Notes: generated from the letters alone by a model not told the origin. A stretch of DNA of 64,000 nt from Methylocystis sp. ATCC 49242 (GCF_000188155.2 NZ_KE124774.1:718736-782735); one strand, 5' to 3'. Positions 31,002 to 40,902 are shown, numbered from the stretch's first letter. Numbers and translations are program-made.

Positions 31002-31571
31002 ATGCCCAGACTGTTCACGGCCCTCGAAGTTCCTCCCCACGTCGCGGAGAGCCTCTCGCGGCTGCGCGGCGGCCTTTCCGGGGCGCGCTGGATCGACGTC
31101 GAGAACTATCACATCACCCTGCGCTTCCTCGGCGATGTCGATGACGCTTTCGCGCGGGACGTCGCCAATGCGCTCTCCTTCATCCAGCGGCCCGAAGTGA
31201 CGGTTACGCTCGACCAGCTCGATTCCTTCGGCGGCGACAAGCCGCGCGCCATCGTTGCGCGCGCGCGCGCCGATCAGGCGCTGCTGGAGATGCAGGCCGA
31301 GCAGGAACGGCTGCTTCGCCGGCTCGGCGCGCCGCCGGAGCCGCGCAAGTTCGTCCCGCATGTCACGCTGGCGCGTCTGCGCTACTCGAGCTCGGCGGCC
31401 GTCGCCGCCTATCTCGGCGCGCGCGGCTATTTCCCGCCGATCAAATTCACGGCAGAGCGCTTCGTGCTCTATTCCTCGCGGGATTCGGTCGGCGGCGGGC
31501 CTTACATCGTCGAAGCGGAATATCCGCTTCTCGAGCCGCGGCCGGCGCTGACGCGCGCGATGGGCGCATAG
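31002..31571 (+). CDS. thpR: RNA 2',3'-cyclic phosphodiesterase
   Basis: A 189-residue 2H phosphoesterase. The two catalytic HxT motifs are YHITLRFLGD (about residue 45) and PHVTLARLRY (about residue 126). MPRLFTALEVPPHVAESLSR is the standard N-terminus (RLFvAl-e-P type). ThpR opens 2',3'-cyclic phosphates on RNA ends to 2'-phosphates and was first seen as a tRNA half ligase in vitro. It is 32 bp after the esterase gene on the same strand. Confidence 0.92.
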   Translation: MPRLFTALEVPPHVAESLSRLRGGLSGARWIDVENYHITLRFLGDVDDAFARDVANALSFIQRPEVTVTLDQLDSFGGDKPRAIVARARADQALLEMQAEQERLLRRLGAPPEPRKFVPHVTLARLRYSSSAAVAAYLGARGYFPPIKFTAERFVLYSSRDSVGGGPYIVEAEYPLLEPRPALTRAMGA

Positions 31572-31654
31572 AGCGCGCCAAGGAAAAGAGCAGGCAGTTT
31601 TCCGTTCGAACGCGCGACAAGATATGACGCGAGAGCAAATTCGGCGAATGCGCT

Positions 31655-32431
31655 CTATGCCTTCTCCGCCGCCTTCGCACGATTGCGCTCAAGTCTCGCC
31701 GCCACTGTCGGGTCCTTCGCGACCGCTTCATCGATGAGGCGGTTGGACGCCGTCTCGATCTCGTTTTGCAAAAGCCGGAAGAATTCGCGCGGCGGCAGGC
31801 CCGGCGGGATGACGGGCAGGAATTCGATCACCGCCGTTCCCGGATAGATCAGGAAGGAGCGGCGCGGCCAGAACAGGCCGGCATTAAGCGCGACAGGCAG
31901 GACCGGGACGTTCGTCGCGTCATAGAGGTGTGCGATCCCGACCTTATATTGCGGCGGGGCGCCGACCGGACGGCGCGTTCCTTCCGGAAAGATGAAGAGC
32001 TGACGTCCCTGCGCGAAAATCTTCTTCGATTTCTCGATCAGCTGGGGCAGGAGCTTGCCGCCTTTGGCCCGGTCGATTGCAACCTGCTCGGCGGCAAGAA
32101 GATACCAGCCGAAGAATGGCAGCCAGATGAGCTCATGCTTCAAGATGTAGCTGAAATCGGGAAACTTGATCGGAAGAACGAAAGTGTCCCAGGTCGACTG
32201 ATGCTTGCAGGCCACGATCACCGCGCCTGAAGTAATGTTCTCCAGCCCGCGCCACTCGATCTTCGTGCCGCAAATCTTGTCGAGCAGCCACAGCGAAGTT
32301 CGGCCCCATGTTCGGCCGAGCTCCTGCGACACCTGCCGCCGCATGAAGAGGCCCGGCAGCCAGATGAGCATCAGGGCGATGGTGTTGGCAAAGAACACGA
32401 TCTGGAAGACGAGCGAGCGCAGGAAGAGCAT
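31655..32431 (-). CDS. plsC: 1-acylglycerol-3-phosphate acyltransferase (PlsC-like)
   Basis: A 258-residue membrane-linked acyltransferase. N-terminal hydrophobic segment VFQIVFFANTIALMLIWLPG anchors it. Block I is VIVACKHQSTWDTFVLP (HX4D), block II region is FFGWYLLAAEQVAIDRAKGG, block III is QLFIFPEGTRRPVGA and block IV is VPVLPVALNAGLFWPR. It forms phosphatidic acid from lysophosphatidic acid at the inner membrane. The neighbouring YdcF-like gene lies 67 bp upstream on the same strand; both follow ftsX, possibly as one operon ftsE-ftsX-ydcF-plsC. Confidence 0.92.
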   Translation of the reverse strand: MLFLRSLVFQIVFFANTIALMLIWLPGLFMRRQVSQELGRTWGRTSLWLLDKICGTKIEWRGLENITSGAVIVACKHQSTWDTFVLPIKFPDFSYILKHELIWLPFFGWYLLAAEQVAIDRAKGGKLLPQLIEKSKKIFAQGRQLFIFPEGTRRPVGAPPQYKVGIAHLYDATNVPVLPVALNAGLFWPRRSFLIYPGTAVIEFLPVIPPGLPPREFFRLLQNEIETASNRLIDEAVAKDPTVAARLERNRAKAAEKA

Positions 32432-32498
32432 GTCGGTTTTCGCTTGGCTGTTGGCATGCGCGTTTTACGCCGCCGGCGGCCAATAAAACAAGGCGGAG

Positions 32499-33251
32499 TT
32501 AATCGGGCGAGGCGCTGCTTCTGAGGGGGGCGGTCGCCAGGTCGTCCTCGCGGAGGCTGAGCCTCGTTCGCAGAAGCGCGCCGAGAAATTTGACGTATTC
32601 GCTGCCGACGAGCCGCGCGACGCCGAGGTCGGTCGCCCAGTCGGCGACGTCGACATGCTCGCTGACCACGGGGAATGGGTAAAGTTTGATGTCCGGCAGC
32701 GCCGCGGAGAGCTCCACCAGCGCGCGGGGCATGTGATAGTTCGAGGTCACGACAATGAGCGAGCGCGTGATGTTGCGCGACTGCGCCCATTCCCGCGTCT
32801 CGCGGGCGTTGCCGGCCGTGTCCATCGCCTGATAGCCGAGGTCGACGCAGCAATTGAAGAGATCGCGCGACACCGGCAGGATTCTGGCGAGGACGGAGCT
32901 GCGGGTGGCGCGGTTGACGCCGGTGATGAGCATTCGCTTCGCCTGCCCGCGGGCGAGGAAATCCGCAGCGTCAAGCACGCGGTCCGATCCGCCGGTGAGC
33001 GCCACGACGGCCTCCGCCTCGACCTTGAGAATCGGCTCCTGGCGGGCAAGCGAAAGCGCAAAGGCGACATAGCCGGCGACGAAAGCGGCCAATGTAGCGG
33101 CGAGGAGCCAAAGCGTTCCGCGGACAATCGCGCGTCCAACGCCGGCCGCAGCCTTCTCGGGCGCGATCCCCGTCACCTTGTCGCTCCTCCAGCCCATGTT
33201 TTTCAGACGATCGCGCGTCGAGGCCCGATTCGATTGAACATATAGAGTCAT
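32499..33251 (-). CDS. YdcF-family (DUF218) membrane-anchored protein
   Basis: A 250-residue protein with one N-terminal span (LWLLAATLAAFVAGYVAFAL, about residues 46-65) and a DUF218 domain: AEAVVALTGGSDRVLDAADF, RMLITGVNRATRSSV, and the conserved VVTSNYHMPRALVEL. DUF218 proteins (SanA, ElyC, YdcF) act in envelope integrity in enterobacteria; the exact chemistry is unsettled. In Rhizobiales the ftsE-ftsX-ydcF-plsC order is frequent, and it is seen here. The first 20 residues before GWRSDKVT may be non-native if a later start is used. Confidence 0.88.
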   Translation of the reverse strand: MTLYVQSNRASTRDRLKNMGWRSDKVTGIAPEKAAAGVGRAIVRGTLWLLAATLAAFVAGYVAFALSLARQEPILKVEAEAVVALTGGSDRVLDAADFLARGQAKRMLITGVNRATRSSVLARILPVSRDLFNCCVDLGYQAMDTAGNARETREWAQSRNITRSLIVVTSNYHMPRALVELSAALPDIKLYPFPVVSEHVDVADWATDLGVARLVGSEYVKFLGALLRTRLSLREDDLATAPLRSSASPD

Positions 33252-33287
33252 AATGCGGCGAATGGCACGGTCTCCGCGAATATGTGA

Positions 33288-34256
33288 TCAGCCGAGTCGC
33301 CGCAAATGGCGAAACACGGTTACCTGAGACAGATAGCCGGTCAGCACCGCAATGGCGCCCGCGAGGATGAGGATGACGGCGAAGCCGCCGGCCCCAAGCG
33401 CGAAATCGCCGAACATCGCCTGCATTTGATCGGCGCTCGCCGTTGCGCGCCAGTTGCGCGCCGCCATCTGCGCGAGCGCGAAGAAGGCGATGGCGGCGGC
33501 GCCGCCGATCAATGCGCCCTTGAGGCCCAGCGCCAGAAACCGGCGCTGGAATTCTTGCGCGATGAAATTGTCCGCGGCGCCGACGATGTGCAAAACCTCG
33601 ACGATCTCGCGGTTCGTCGCAACCGCAGCGCGGGTGGCAGAGGCTACCGCAATGCCCATCGTCACGAGGATGAGGATGAAGATCATCACCGCGACCGCAA
33701 CGGCGGCGCGGGACATGTCGCCGAGACGTTCGACGAAAATATGGTGGTCGTCAAGAACGGCGCTCGGGATGGCGAAGTTCAGCTCGGTGCGCAGGCTTTC
33801 AAGGTCCGGACGGCTCTTGGGATCGAGCTTGACCACGATCATGCGCGGCGTCGGTAACTCCGTCAGATCGAGACCTTTCCCGAGCCAGGGTGTGAGCAGC
33901 GCCTCGGACTCGGCCTTGGTGTAAACCTGTGCTTCACGCACGCCGGGGGTTTTCTGCAGGATTTCGGCGGCGCTCTTGAGATCGGCCTCGATGTCCCGGC
34001 CCGGCGTCGGACGCACCTGCACGCTCGCCTCGCTGCCTGCTTCCCTGCGCCATTCCGCGCTGGCGTCGGCGACGAGCAGGGCGGCGCCAGCGGCAAGCGC
34101 GGCGAGGAAGGTCATGATGGCGATGACGATGACAAGCGAGCGCCCCGCCACCGAGTCAGCCGGCACCAGCGGCGTCGGCAGGTTAGGCACGTCGTCCTCG
34201 GAGTTCGTCGACGCGGTCGCGCGTGTGAGGACTCGCTTTCTGATGAGCAGGGCCAT
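33288..34256 (-). CDS. ftsX: cell-division ABC transporter permease FtsX
   Basis: A 322-residue FtsX. An N-terminal cytoplasmic stretch precedes the first span (SLVIVIAIMTFLAALAAGAA), then a periplasmic domain (SVQVRPTPGRDIEADLKSAA), then three C-terminal spans including VMIFILILVTMGIAVASATR. The ATRAAVATNREIVEVLHIVG motif is typical of FtsX. With FtsE it regulates septal peptidoglycan hydrolases during division. The gene starts 5 bp after the ftsE stop. Confidence 0.95.
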   Translation of the reverse strand: MALLIRKRVLTRATASTNSEDDVPNLPTPLVPADSVAGRSLVIVIAIMTFLAALAAGAALLVADASAEWRREAGSEASVQVRPTPGRDIEADLKSAAEILQKTPGVREAQVYTKAESEALLTPWLGKGLDLTELPTPRMIVVKLDPKSRPDLESLRTELNFAIPSAVLDDHHIFVERLGDMSRAAVAVAVMIFILILVTMGIAVASATRAAVATNREIVEVLHIVGAADNFIAQEFQRRFLALGLKGALIGGAAAIAFFALAQMAARNWRATASADQMQAMFGDFALGAGGFAVILILAGAIAVLTGYLSQVTVFRHLRRLG

Positions 34257-34261
34257 CGCGC

Positions 34262-34924
34262 TTACTCGAACACATGCAGGCGGCCGTCGGCCAGCACGAG
34301 GCGCCGCGCGTCGTCATATTGGTCCATCAGGCTCAGATCATGGGTGGCGATGACGACAGCGGTGCCGGATTTGTGCAGCTCTACGAATAGTCGCAGGATG
34401 CGGCGCGCCAGCGTCGGATCGACGTTGCCCGTGGGCTCGTCGGCCAGTAGCAGTTTTGGCCGCGAGATGAGCGCGCGCGCGATGGCGGCGCGTTGCTTTT
34501 CTCCGCCGGAGAGCACATTCGGCAAGCTGTGCTTGCGCTCGCCGAGACCGACCCAGCGCAGCAGCTCCGTCACTTCCGAGCGGTAACTCGACTCCTCGCG
34601 GCCGAGCACGCGCAGCGGAAGCGCGACATTTTCATAAAGCGAAAGGTGGTCGAGCAGGCGGAAATCCTGGAAAACGATGCCGATCTGCCGCCGCGTCTCC
34701 GTGATCTCGTCCTTGTCGAGAGTCGCGGCGTCGCGGCCGAAGATGTTGATCAGTCCCCGCGTGGGCTTCAACGCCATGATGATGAGGCGCATCAGCGTCG
34801 TCTTGCCGGCGCCGGAAGGCCCGGTGAGAAACTGGAACGAGCGCGGCGCTATCTGGAAATTCACGTCGCGAAGGGTCTCCGGGCCGACGCCATAGCGCAG
34901 GCCGACATTCTCGAAGCTCAACAT
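34262..34924 (-). CDS. ftsE: cell-division ATP-binding protein FtsE
   Basis: A 220-residue ABC ATPase. MLSFENVGLRYGVGPETLRD leads to Walker A LTGPSGAGKTTLMRLI. Next come the Q-loop IGIVFQDFRLLDHLSLYENV, signature NVLSGGEKQRAAIARALI and Walker B LLLADEPTGNVDPTLAR, then VIATHDLSLMDQ. It pairs with FtsX at the divisome. The divergent gene on the plus strand begins about 180 bp away. Assignment to FtsE rather than another MacB-like ATPase rests on the adjacent ftsX. Confidence 0.95.
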   Translation of the reverse strand: MLSFENVGLRYGVGPETLRDVNFQIAPRSFQFLTGPSGAGKTTLMRLIIMALKPTRGLINIFGRDAATLDKDEITETRRQIGIVFQDFRLLDHLSLYENVALPLRVLGREESSYRSEVTELLRWVGLGERKHSLPNVLSGGEKQRAAIARALISRPKLLLADEPTGNVDPTLARRILRLFVELHKSGTAVVIATHDLSLMDQYDDARRLVLADGRLHVFE

Positions 34925-35101
34925 CGTGGGCTCGCTCCGGATGTTGGCGCCGCGCGGCGAGCGGCGGCCGGGGGTGAAGGACGATCTGGCGAACGCCAGA
35001 GTTGCGGAGAATAGCAGTTCACCACTTCTTAACCATAATTGGGGTTAATGATTTCTTGTCTGCGCGTTTTTTCAGAGACTTCCGGGGAGCGGGCGCGTCG
35101 C

Positions 35102-35725
35102 ATGAGACTTGGCTTCGACAGAGATTTCGATTCGGTCCTCCCAGCTCGCGAAATCGCGGCCGAAGCGTCGAGCGAATTTCTTCGAGCGCCAACTTACGAA
35201 GAAATGTGGGGGCGCCAGCCCCGATGGGCGAAACCGGAACCGGCGGCGACCAAGCACGACCGCTGGCCGGTTTTCGCCTCGATGATCGCCGTGGCGATTG
35301 GCGCCACGGCGCTGATCGGCATGCGCGAACGCATCGTCCGCCTCCTGCCGCAGACGGCGGCCGCCTATCGCGCCGTCGGGTTGCCGGTCAATCTCGCCGG
35401 GCTGGAGCTTCGCGACGTGCATTCGCGCATCGTGATGGACGGCATGCGCCGCGTGCTGACCATCGAGGGCGAGATCGTCAACATCCGCCGTGAGCAGAAT
35501 CGCGTGCCGCCGGTGACGCTGGCTGTCCGGGGCGATAACGGCCTCGACCGATACGCATGGACTTCCCCGGCGCCGAAGTCACGCCTCGAGGCGGGCGAGA
35601 AGATCGCCTTCCGCGCACGGCTGGCGTCGCCGCCGGAGGACGGCTCGCAGGTGGTGGTGAGATTCGCGAAGCTCGACGAGGCGAAGGAGGCGGCGACGGC
35701 GTTCAAGGGAAGCGTCAGGAAGTAG
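35102..35725 (+). CDS. membrane-anchored protein next to ftsE, DUF3426-like
   Basis: A 207-residue protein with a cytoplasmic N-terminus (MRLGFDRDFDSVLPAREIAA), one membrane span (WPVFASMIAVAIGATALIGM, about residues 58-77) and a periplasmic beta-rich part (VNLAGLELRDVHSRIVMDGM; LTIEGEIVNIRREQNRVPPV; FRARLASPPEDGSQVVVRF). This resembles the DUF3426 half of the MJ0042 zinc-ribbon proteins that often face ftsE in Rhizobiales, but the N-terminal zinc ribbon cysteines are absent. An upstream in-frame ATG at 35048 is possible. Function unknown; family call tentative. Confidence 0.65.
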   Translation: MRLGFDRDFDSVLPAREIAAEASSEFLRAPTYEEMWGRQPRWAKPEPAATKHDRWPVFASMIAVAIGATALIGMRERIVRLLPQTAAAYRAVGLPVNLAGLELRDVHSRIVMDGMRRVLTIEGEIVNIRREQNRVPPVTLAVRGDNGLDRYAWTSPAPKSRLEAGEKIAFRARLASPPEDGSQVVVRFAKLDEAKEAATAFKGSVRK

Positions 35726-35793
35726 CGCTGTCGCTCCCGCCGCGACGACGGCTCCACATTCCCAACCCGCCGAAAATGCCCTAAGCAGGCGCC

Positions 35794-37098
35794 ATGTCGC
35801 TTCATCGCCGGTCCGCGCCGCTCCTCTTCGTCAACGCCCGCCTGATCGACCCCGCCTCGGGGGCCGAGACTCGCGGCGGCCTTCTTGCCCGGGATGGGCG
35901 GATTGCCGATCTCGGCCCGCATCTCACCCGCGACACCGCGCCCGACGGCGCCCGCGTCGTCGACTGCGGGGGCGAGGTGATCGCGCCGGGCCTCATCGAC
36001 ATGCAGGCCTTTGTCGGCGAGCCGGGGGCGGAGCACCGCGAGACCATCGCCAGCGCCACAATGGCGGCGGCGGCCGGCGGCGTGACGACGCTCGTCGCCA
36101 CCTCCGCCACCGATCCCGCCGTGGACGACCCCGCAGTCGTGGATTTCGTGCTGCGCCGCGCTCGCGACACGGGCCGCGTGCGGGTGCTTCCCATGGCGGC
36201 GCTCACCAAGGCGCGTGAGGGCAAGGAAATCGCCGAACTCGGCCTGCTGCAGCAGGCGGGCGCGGTTGCCTTTTACGACGGCGCGCGCTCGGTGAAGAAC
36301 GCGCTCGTCATGCGCCGCGCGATGGCCTACGCCCGCGACTTCGATGCGCTGGTCGTGCATTTCGCGCAGGACGCCGATCTCGCCGGCGGCGTGATGAACG
36401 AAGGCGATTTCGCGCTTCGGCTTGGTCTTTCGGGCGTGCCGCGCGAGGCTGAAGCCATCATGCTCGACCGCGACCTGCGGCTCGCCGCGCTCACCGGCGC
36501 GCGCTACCACTCCGCGATCGTCACGACCACGCTGTCGCTCGATGCGCTTCGCGCCGCGAAGGACTCGGGGCTGACCGTCACCTGCGGAACGTCGATCAAT
36601 CATCTCACGCTCAACGAGAACGACATCGGCGATTATCGCAGCTTCCTGAAACTGCGCCCGCCGCTGCGTCACGAGGAAGAACGCAAGGCGCTGGTCGCCG
36701 CGCTCGCCGAGGGCCTCGTCGACGTCATCGTCTCGGACCATGATCCGCAGGACGTCGAGACGAAGCGCCTGCCATTCGCCGAGGCCGAATATGGCGCTAT
36801 CGGCGTCGAGACAATGCTCGCCGCCGGCATGCGGCTGGTGCATTCCGGAGATGTGACGCTGCCGCGCCTGCTGGCGGCAATGTCGTCGCGCCCTGCGGAA
36901 ATCCTCGGGCTGGAACAAGGGCGCCTGCAGAAAGGGGCGCCCGCAGATCTCATCCGCTTCGACCCCGACGCGCCCTTCGTCGTCGATCCCGCCAAACTTC
37001 ACTCACGCTGCCGCAACACGCCCTTCGACGGCGCGCTGCTGCAAGGGGTCGTGAACATGACGGTCGTCGACGGAGAGATTGTTCACGAGGCCGTTTGA
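35794..37098 (+). CDS. dihydroorotase-like protein, probably non-catalytic (PyrC')
   Basis: A 434-residue amidohydrolase-fold protein of the dihydroorotase family. The usual metal motif (DxHxH in PGLIDMHVHLREPG) is replaced by PGLIDMQAFVGEPGAEHRET, so both metal histidines are lost. Later parts remain recognisable (MAAAAGGVTTLVATSATDPA; CGTSINHLTLNENDIGDYRS; DVIVSDHDPQDVETKRLPF). This is the pattern of PyrC', the inactive partner that stabilises aspartate transcarbamoylase PyrB in several proteobacteria. pyrB is usually just upstream, but here the gene follows a membrane-anchored protein. Whether it still pairs with a distant PyrB is not visible. Confidence 0.88.
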   Translation: MSLHRRSAPLLFVNARLIDPASGAETRGGLLARDGRIADLGPHLTRDTAPDGARVVDCGGEVIAPGLIDMQAFVGEPGAEHRETIASATMAAAAGGVTTLVATSATDPAVDDPAVVDFVLRRARDTGRVRVLPMAALTKAREGKEIAELGLLQQAGAVAFYDGARSVKNALVMRRAMAYARDFDALVVHFAQDADLAGGVMNEGDFALRLGLSGVPREAEAIMLDRDLRLAALTGARYHSAIVTTTLSLDALRAAKDSGLTVTCGTSINHLTLNENDIGDYRSFLKLRPPLRHEEERKALVAALAEGLVDVIVSDHDPQDVETKRLPFAEAEYGAIGVETMLAAGMRLVHSGDVTLPRLLAAMSSRPAEILGLEQGRLQKGAPADLIRFDPDAPFVVDPAKLHSRCRNTPFDGALLQGVVNMTVVDGEIVHEAV

Positions 37099-37279
37099 GG
37101 CGAGCCTCTGACCCGTATTCGCGCGGCGCACCGTGACGCCGCATGGGGGATTGGCGAGAAACAAGCCGGATTCGTCGCCTTTCCGCGCTTGCCGCCCGGT
37201 CCGACGGCTGCATCTCTATGGGAAGTGTAATTTTTCGCGCCTGAGGCAAGGGCTCGGCGTCAACTCGAGGGCAGGCCGC

Positions 37280-37474
37280 ATGCTGGTCATCCTCTACATT
37301 TGTTCGATTTCGATCGCGCGGGAGAACTGCAACGACGCGACTGCGCGCGCCGTGATCCGGCAGAGGGTCGAAAGCGTCATGTGCGGCGTCCCGAGCCAAT
37401 ATGCGGCGCTGCTTGCCGGCGAGACCGGCGTGAAGGAAGGCGAATATGCGCGCGTGCGGTGCGAGATGCGGTAG
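37280..37474 (+). CDS. small hypothetical protein
   Basis: A 64-residue protein. A short hydrophobic N-terminus (MLVILYICSISIA) is followed by RENCNDATARAVIRQRVESV and MCGVPSQYAALLAGETGVKE, ending in ARVRCEMR. The pattern NCN-x-ATARAVIRQRV...C resembles small conserved proteins of Rhizobiales that I recall only as hypothetical. It may be exported; cysteines at three sites could form a disulphide. The longer frame upstream (from 37133) is not protein-like. Confidence 0.55.
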   Translation: MLVILYICSISIARENCNDATARAVIRQRVESVMCGVPSQYAALLAGETGVKEGEYARVRCEMR

Positions 37475-37500
37475 GCGCGTCCGCCTCGATCGCTAAAGCC

Positions 37501-38625
37501 TTACTTCCCCGCTTCCGTGGCGACGACGTATTGATGGCGAGATTTCAGCGCGCTGATCATCAGCCAGGCGGCGACGCCGAGGCCAACGAAATGAGCGAAC
37601 AGCAGGCTGAAATTCACCAGCAGGACGAAGACGTCGAGCGCGCGGATGATCTTCACCGGATCAGTGATCGCTATGCCCGGCGGTTGCGACACCGTCTTGC
37701 CAATGAGAAGGGCGACGCTCAGTCCGACGCCCACAAAGGACGCGAGCGCGCCGAGGACATTGAAGAAGCCGCCGCTGCCGACGAACCAGAAGGACATGCC
37801 TCTCTGGTGGGAGAGGTAATGTTCCGGCCGGTTCCTTATCCGCGCCGCCGTCTTCATGTAATAAAATGAAAAAATCGTCGTCAGCGCCAGAAGCCCAATG
37901 GCCGCCGTCGCCCAGTAGATCGCATCCCCGAAACCGGAGGCGTCGGGACTGACCGTATGTCCGACATATCCGAAGACAAGAAGCACGGCTGAAACGACGC
38001 CGAGCAATAGCTGCAACCAGAAGGCTGTGGCGCCGAAGAAGCCGAAGCTGTGCGACAGACCGTCCGCGATCATGGCGGCGATGGTCGTCGGAGCGGGAAC
38101 CTCGACCGCCCGCGAGCCGGCAGGAGCCGCGGGGGCGAACCGGTCGAAGAGGGTGAAGGCGATATAGGCGATGATCAGGCCGGCCAGCGCATAGGCCGCG
38201 TAGCCATGAACGGTCTTCAGCAGATCCGCCAGCAACCGGTCGCCGCCATTCCAGTAGGGCAGGGGATAAGCCCAAAAGAAGATCTGTTCTCCGCGATAGG
38301 CCAGGGCGAGCGCTCCAGAAATCACCAGCGCGAGGAATGCGACATAAATCAGCCGACGCAGCCAGAGCGCCACGGTCTGCCGTCCGCTGCGAATCTCGAA
38401 TGCGCCAGCGAGCAGGAGCGCCGCGCCGAGCAGAAACTGCGCAAGAAGCAGAATCGCCGCCGAGAGGCCGAGCGACACATGCAGGTCCGCAAGATAGACG
38501 CGGGTTTGGTCCTCGGCGGGGAGATTGTTCAGACTCCATCCGACGCCGAGGACGCCGACGCAAAGGACGAGAAAAATCCAGAAAAGCGCGATTGCCGCGA
38601 TATTGCGCCTCGGATTGGAGTCCAT
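37501..38625 (-). CDS. membrane protein with b561-like N-half and DUF3611-like C-half
   Basis: A 374-residue polytopic membrane protein. The N-terminal half has about five spans with histidines in LADLHVSLGLSAAILLLAQF and LLKTVHGYAAYALAGLIIAY, like a cytochrome b561 domain. A linker (APAAPAGSRAVEVPAPTTIA) leads to the second half, LSHSFGFFGATAFWLQLLLG with further spans, matching the DUF3611 pattern seen in cyanobacteria and plants. AAGGGG lies eight bases before the ATG at 38625. Possible electron-transfer or quinone link through the b561 half; function unknown. The frame upstream of the start is not protein-like. Confidence 0.72.
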   Translation of the reverse strand: MDSNPRRNIAAIALFWIFLVLCVGVLGVGWSLNNLPAEDQTRVYLADLHVSLGLSAAILLLAQFLLGAALLLAGAFEIRSGRQTVALWLRRLIYVAFLALVISGALALAYRGEQIFFWAYPLPYWNGGDRLLADLLKTVHGYAAYALAGLIIAYIAFTLFDRFAPAAPAGSRAVEVPAPTTIAAMIADGLSHSFGFFGATAFWLQLLLGVVSAVLLVFGYVGHTVSPDASGFGDAIYWATAAIGLLALTTIFSFYYMKTAARIRNRPEHYLSHQRGMSFWFVGSGGFFNVLGALASFVGVGLSVALLIGKTVSQPPGIAITDPVKIIRALDVFVLLVNFSLLFAHFVGLGVAAWLMISALKSRHQYVVATEAGK

Positions 38626-38829
38626 TGGACAATCCCCTTTCAAAAAATCGCCTGACCGAATTCGAGGTCTCGCGCTGCTGCATTGCAAACTGTTGTAGAC
38701 GATAGGGCGCAAGCGCGCCCGGCGCCAGCGGAGATGATCTCGACGATGACGGAGTTGCCCCACGCGTCGAAGACGCTGCATGCGTTGACGATCATCGGAA
38801 TTTTCAATTGCATCAAGGGCGTTTGAGAC

Positions 38830-39177
38830 GTGAAAACCTTTGCCGTCGCAGTCGTCTGCGCCGCCGCGCTCGCTCTGGTTCCTGTCGCCATGGCCAAGGC
38901 TCCGGCAGGCGTCCCTCACAGCGGGTCCTATTCCGCAGCGCGCAAATTTTTGTTGAAGGGCGGCTGGAAGCCGGTTCATCAGCCGGACCCAGGCTTCAAA
39001 TGCCCGCCCGGCGACCAACGCTGCGAAGGGCGTCCGGAGACAGTGGATTGCGCGGGCACGGGTCTGGGAAATTGCATCTTCCGCTGGAAGCGGAAGGGGG
39101 TCGTCGTCGATGTGATGACCGCAGGCGAAACTGATCCACAAATCAATGGCGTGCGCTGCAAGAAGGGATGCAGGTAG
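38830..39177 (+). CDS. small secreted cysteine-containing protein
   Basis: A 115-residue exported protein. Signal peptide about residues 1-22 ([20 protein letters not shown] then MAKA). The mature part has six cysteines ([31 protein letters not shown]), which suggests three disulphides. The start codon is GTG at 38830. No family recognised. It lies between a divergent membrane-protein gene and tuf. Confidence 0.65.
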   Translation: MKTFAVAVVCAAALALVPVAMAKAPAGVPHSGSYSAARKFLLKGGWKPVHQPDPGFKCPPGDQRCEGRPETVDCAGTGLGNCIFRWKRKGVVVDVMTAGETDPQINGVRCKKGCR

Positions 39178-39310
39178 CCTCTTTCCGCGCATTGCCCGCC
39201 AGGCGGGGTTTCCTGAAAGTGGGCGATGCCCCTTGCGGATTCTCTCCATCCGCCTTAAAGGCTCGCCGCGCTGAAGCGTCTGAGACTTCGCGTCTAACCG
39301 GAACGGGACC

Positions 39311-40501
<1,191 letters not shown>

Positions 40502-40528
40502 TCGGCTCCCACACATGCAATTTGGAAG

Positions 40529-40554
40529 AAGCGCGGTTCGCCGCGCTTTTTTTC
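40529..40554 (+). terminator. intrinsic terminator of tuf
   Basis: A stem GCGCGG-TTCG-CCGCGC (40531-40546) followed by TTTTTTT. AAG before and CTT after extend the pairing. The mini-plug gene on the opposite strand ends just beyond it, so it may serve both directions. Confidence 0.9.
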
Positions 40555-40555
40555 T

Positions 40556-40861
40556 TTACCAGCAACCCGAGACGGTTACCCCCGGCGCGTAACGCAGCGC
40601 ATCGCAGATATTTCGGGCGTTGATGTCGTCCATCATCTTGCGCGTGATGACAGTCGCCGAGCCGGGGTAATCCATGATGGGAGTTCTGGTCCCGCCCGGC
40701 CCGGTGAGATAATTCGAGAAATAGCCGTCATCCGCCGGACCGGCGGGCGCGATCCGCCCCGCCTGCGCCTGACCGCGATAGAGGCGCTTCTGGCTCGCAA
40801 AAGCTTCGTCGATCGCGAGGGAAGCGCTCATCAGGGCGCATATCATCACTATTTCGCGCAT
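40556..40861 (-). CDS. small secreted protein made of a TonB-receptor plug fragment
   Basis: A 101-residue exported protein. A signal-like N-terminus (MREIVMICALMSASLAIDEA then FAS) is followed by a short spacer and a segment TRTPIMDYPGSATVITRKMM then DDINARNICDALRYAPGVTV, ending SGCW. This matches the start of a TonB-dependent receptor plug (x-x-PQSx-TVITxxxLxD...DALRYxPGV). The protein stops where the plug would continue, with no barrel. The partial receptor at the right end of the window has the corresponding TPIMDIPQSITIIT. It could be a truncated gene or a dedicated mini-protein. No trace of the missing barrel is seen downstream (the tuf terminator lies there). Confidence 0.65.
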   Translation of the reverse strand: MREIVMICALMSASLAIDEAFASQKRLYRGQAQAGRIAPAGPADDGYFSNYLTGPGGTRTPIMDYPGSATVITRKMMDDINARNICDALRYAPGVTVSGCW

Positions 40862-40902
40862 GGCCGTCGTCCTGTCACGCGCTTCATATAGGGCGTCGAC
40901 GC

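Noticed and set aside
39195-39210. CCCGCC-a-GGCGGG before tuf as a terminator
   Set aside because: The loop would be one base; the best real stem is only four pairs, too weak to list.
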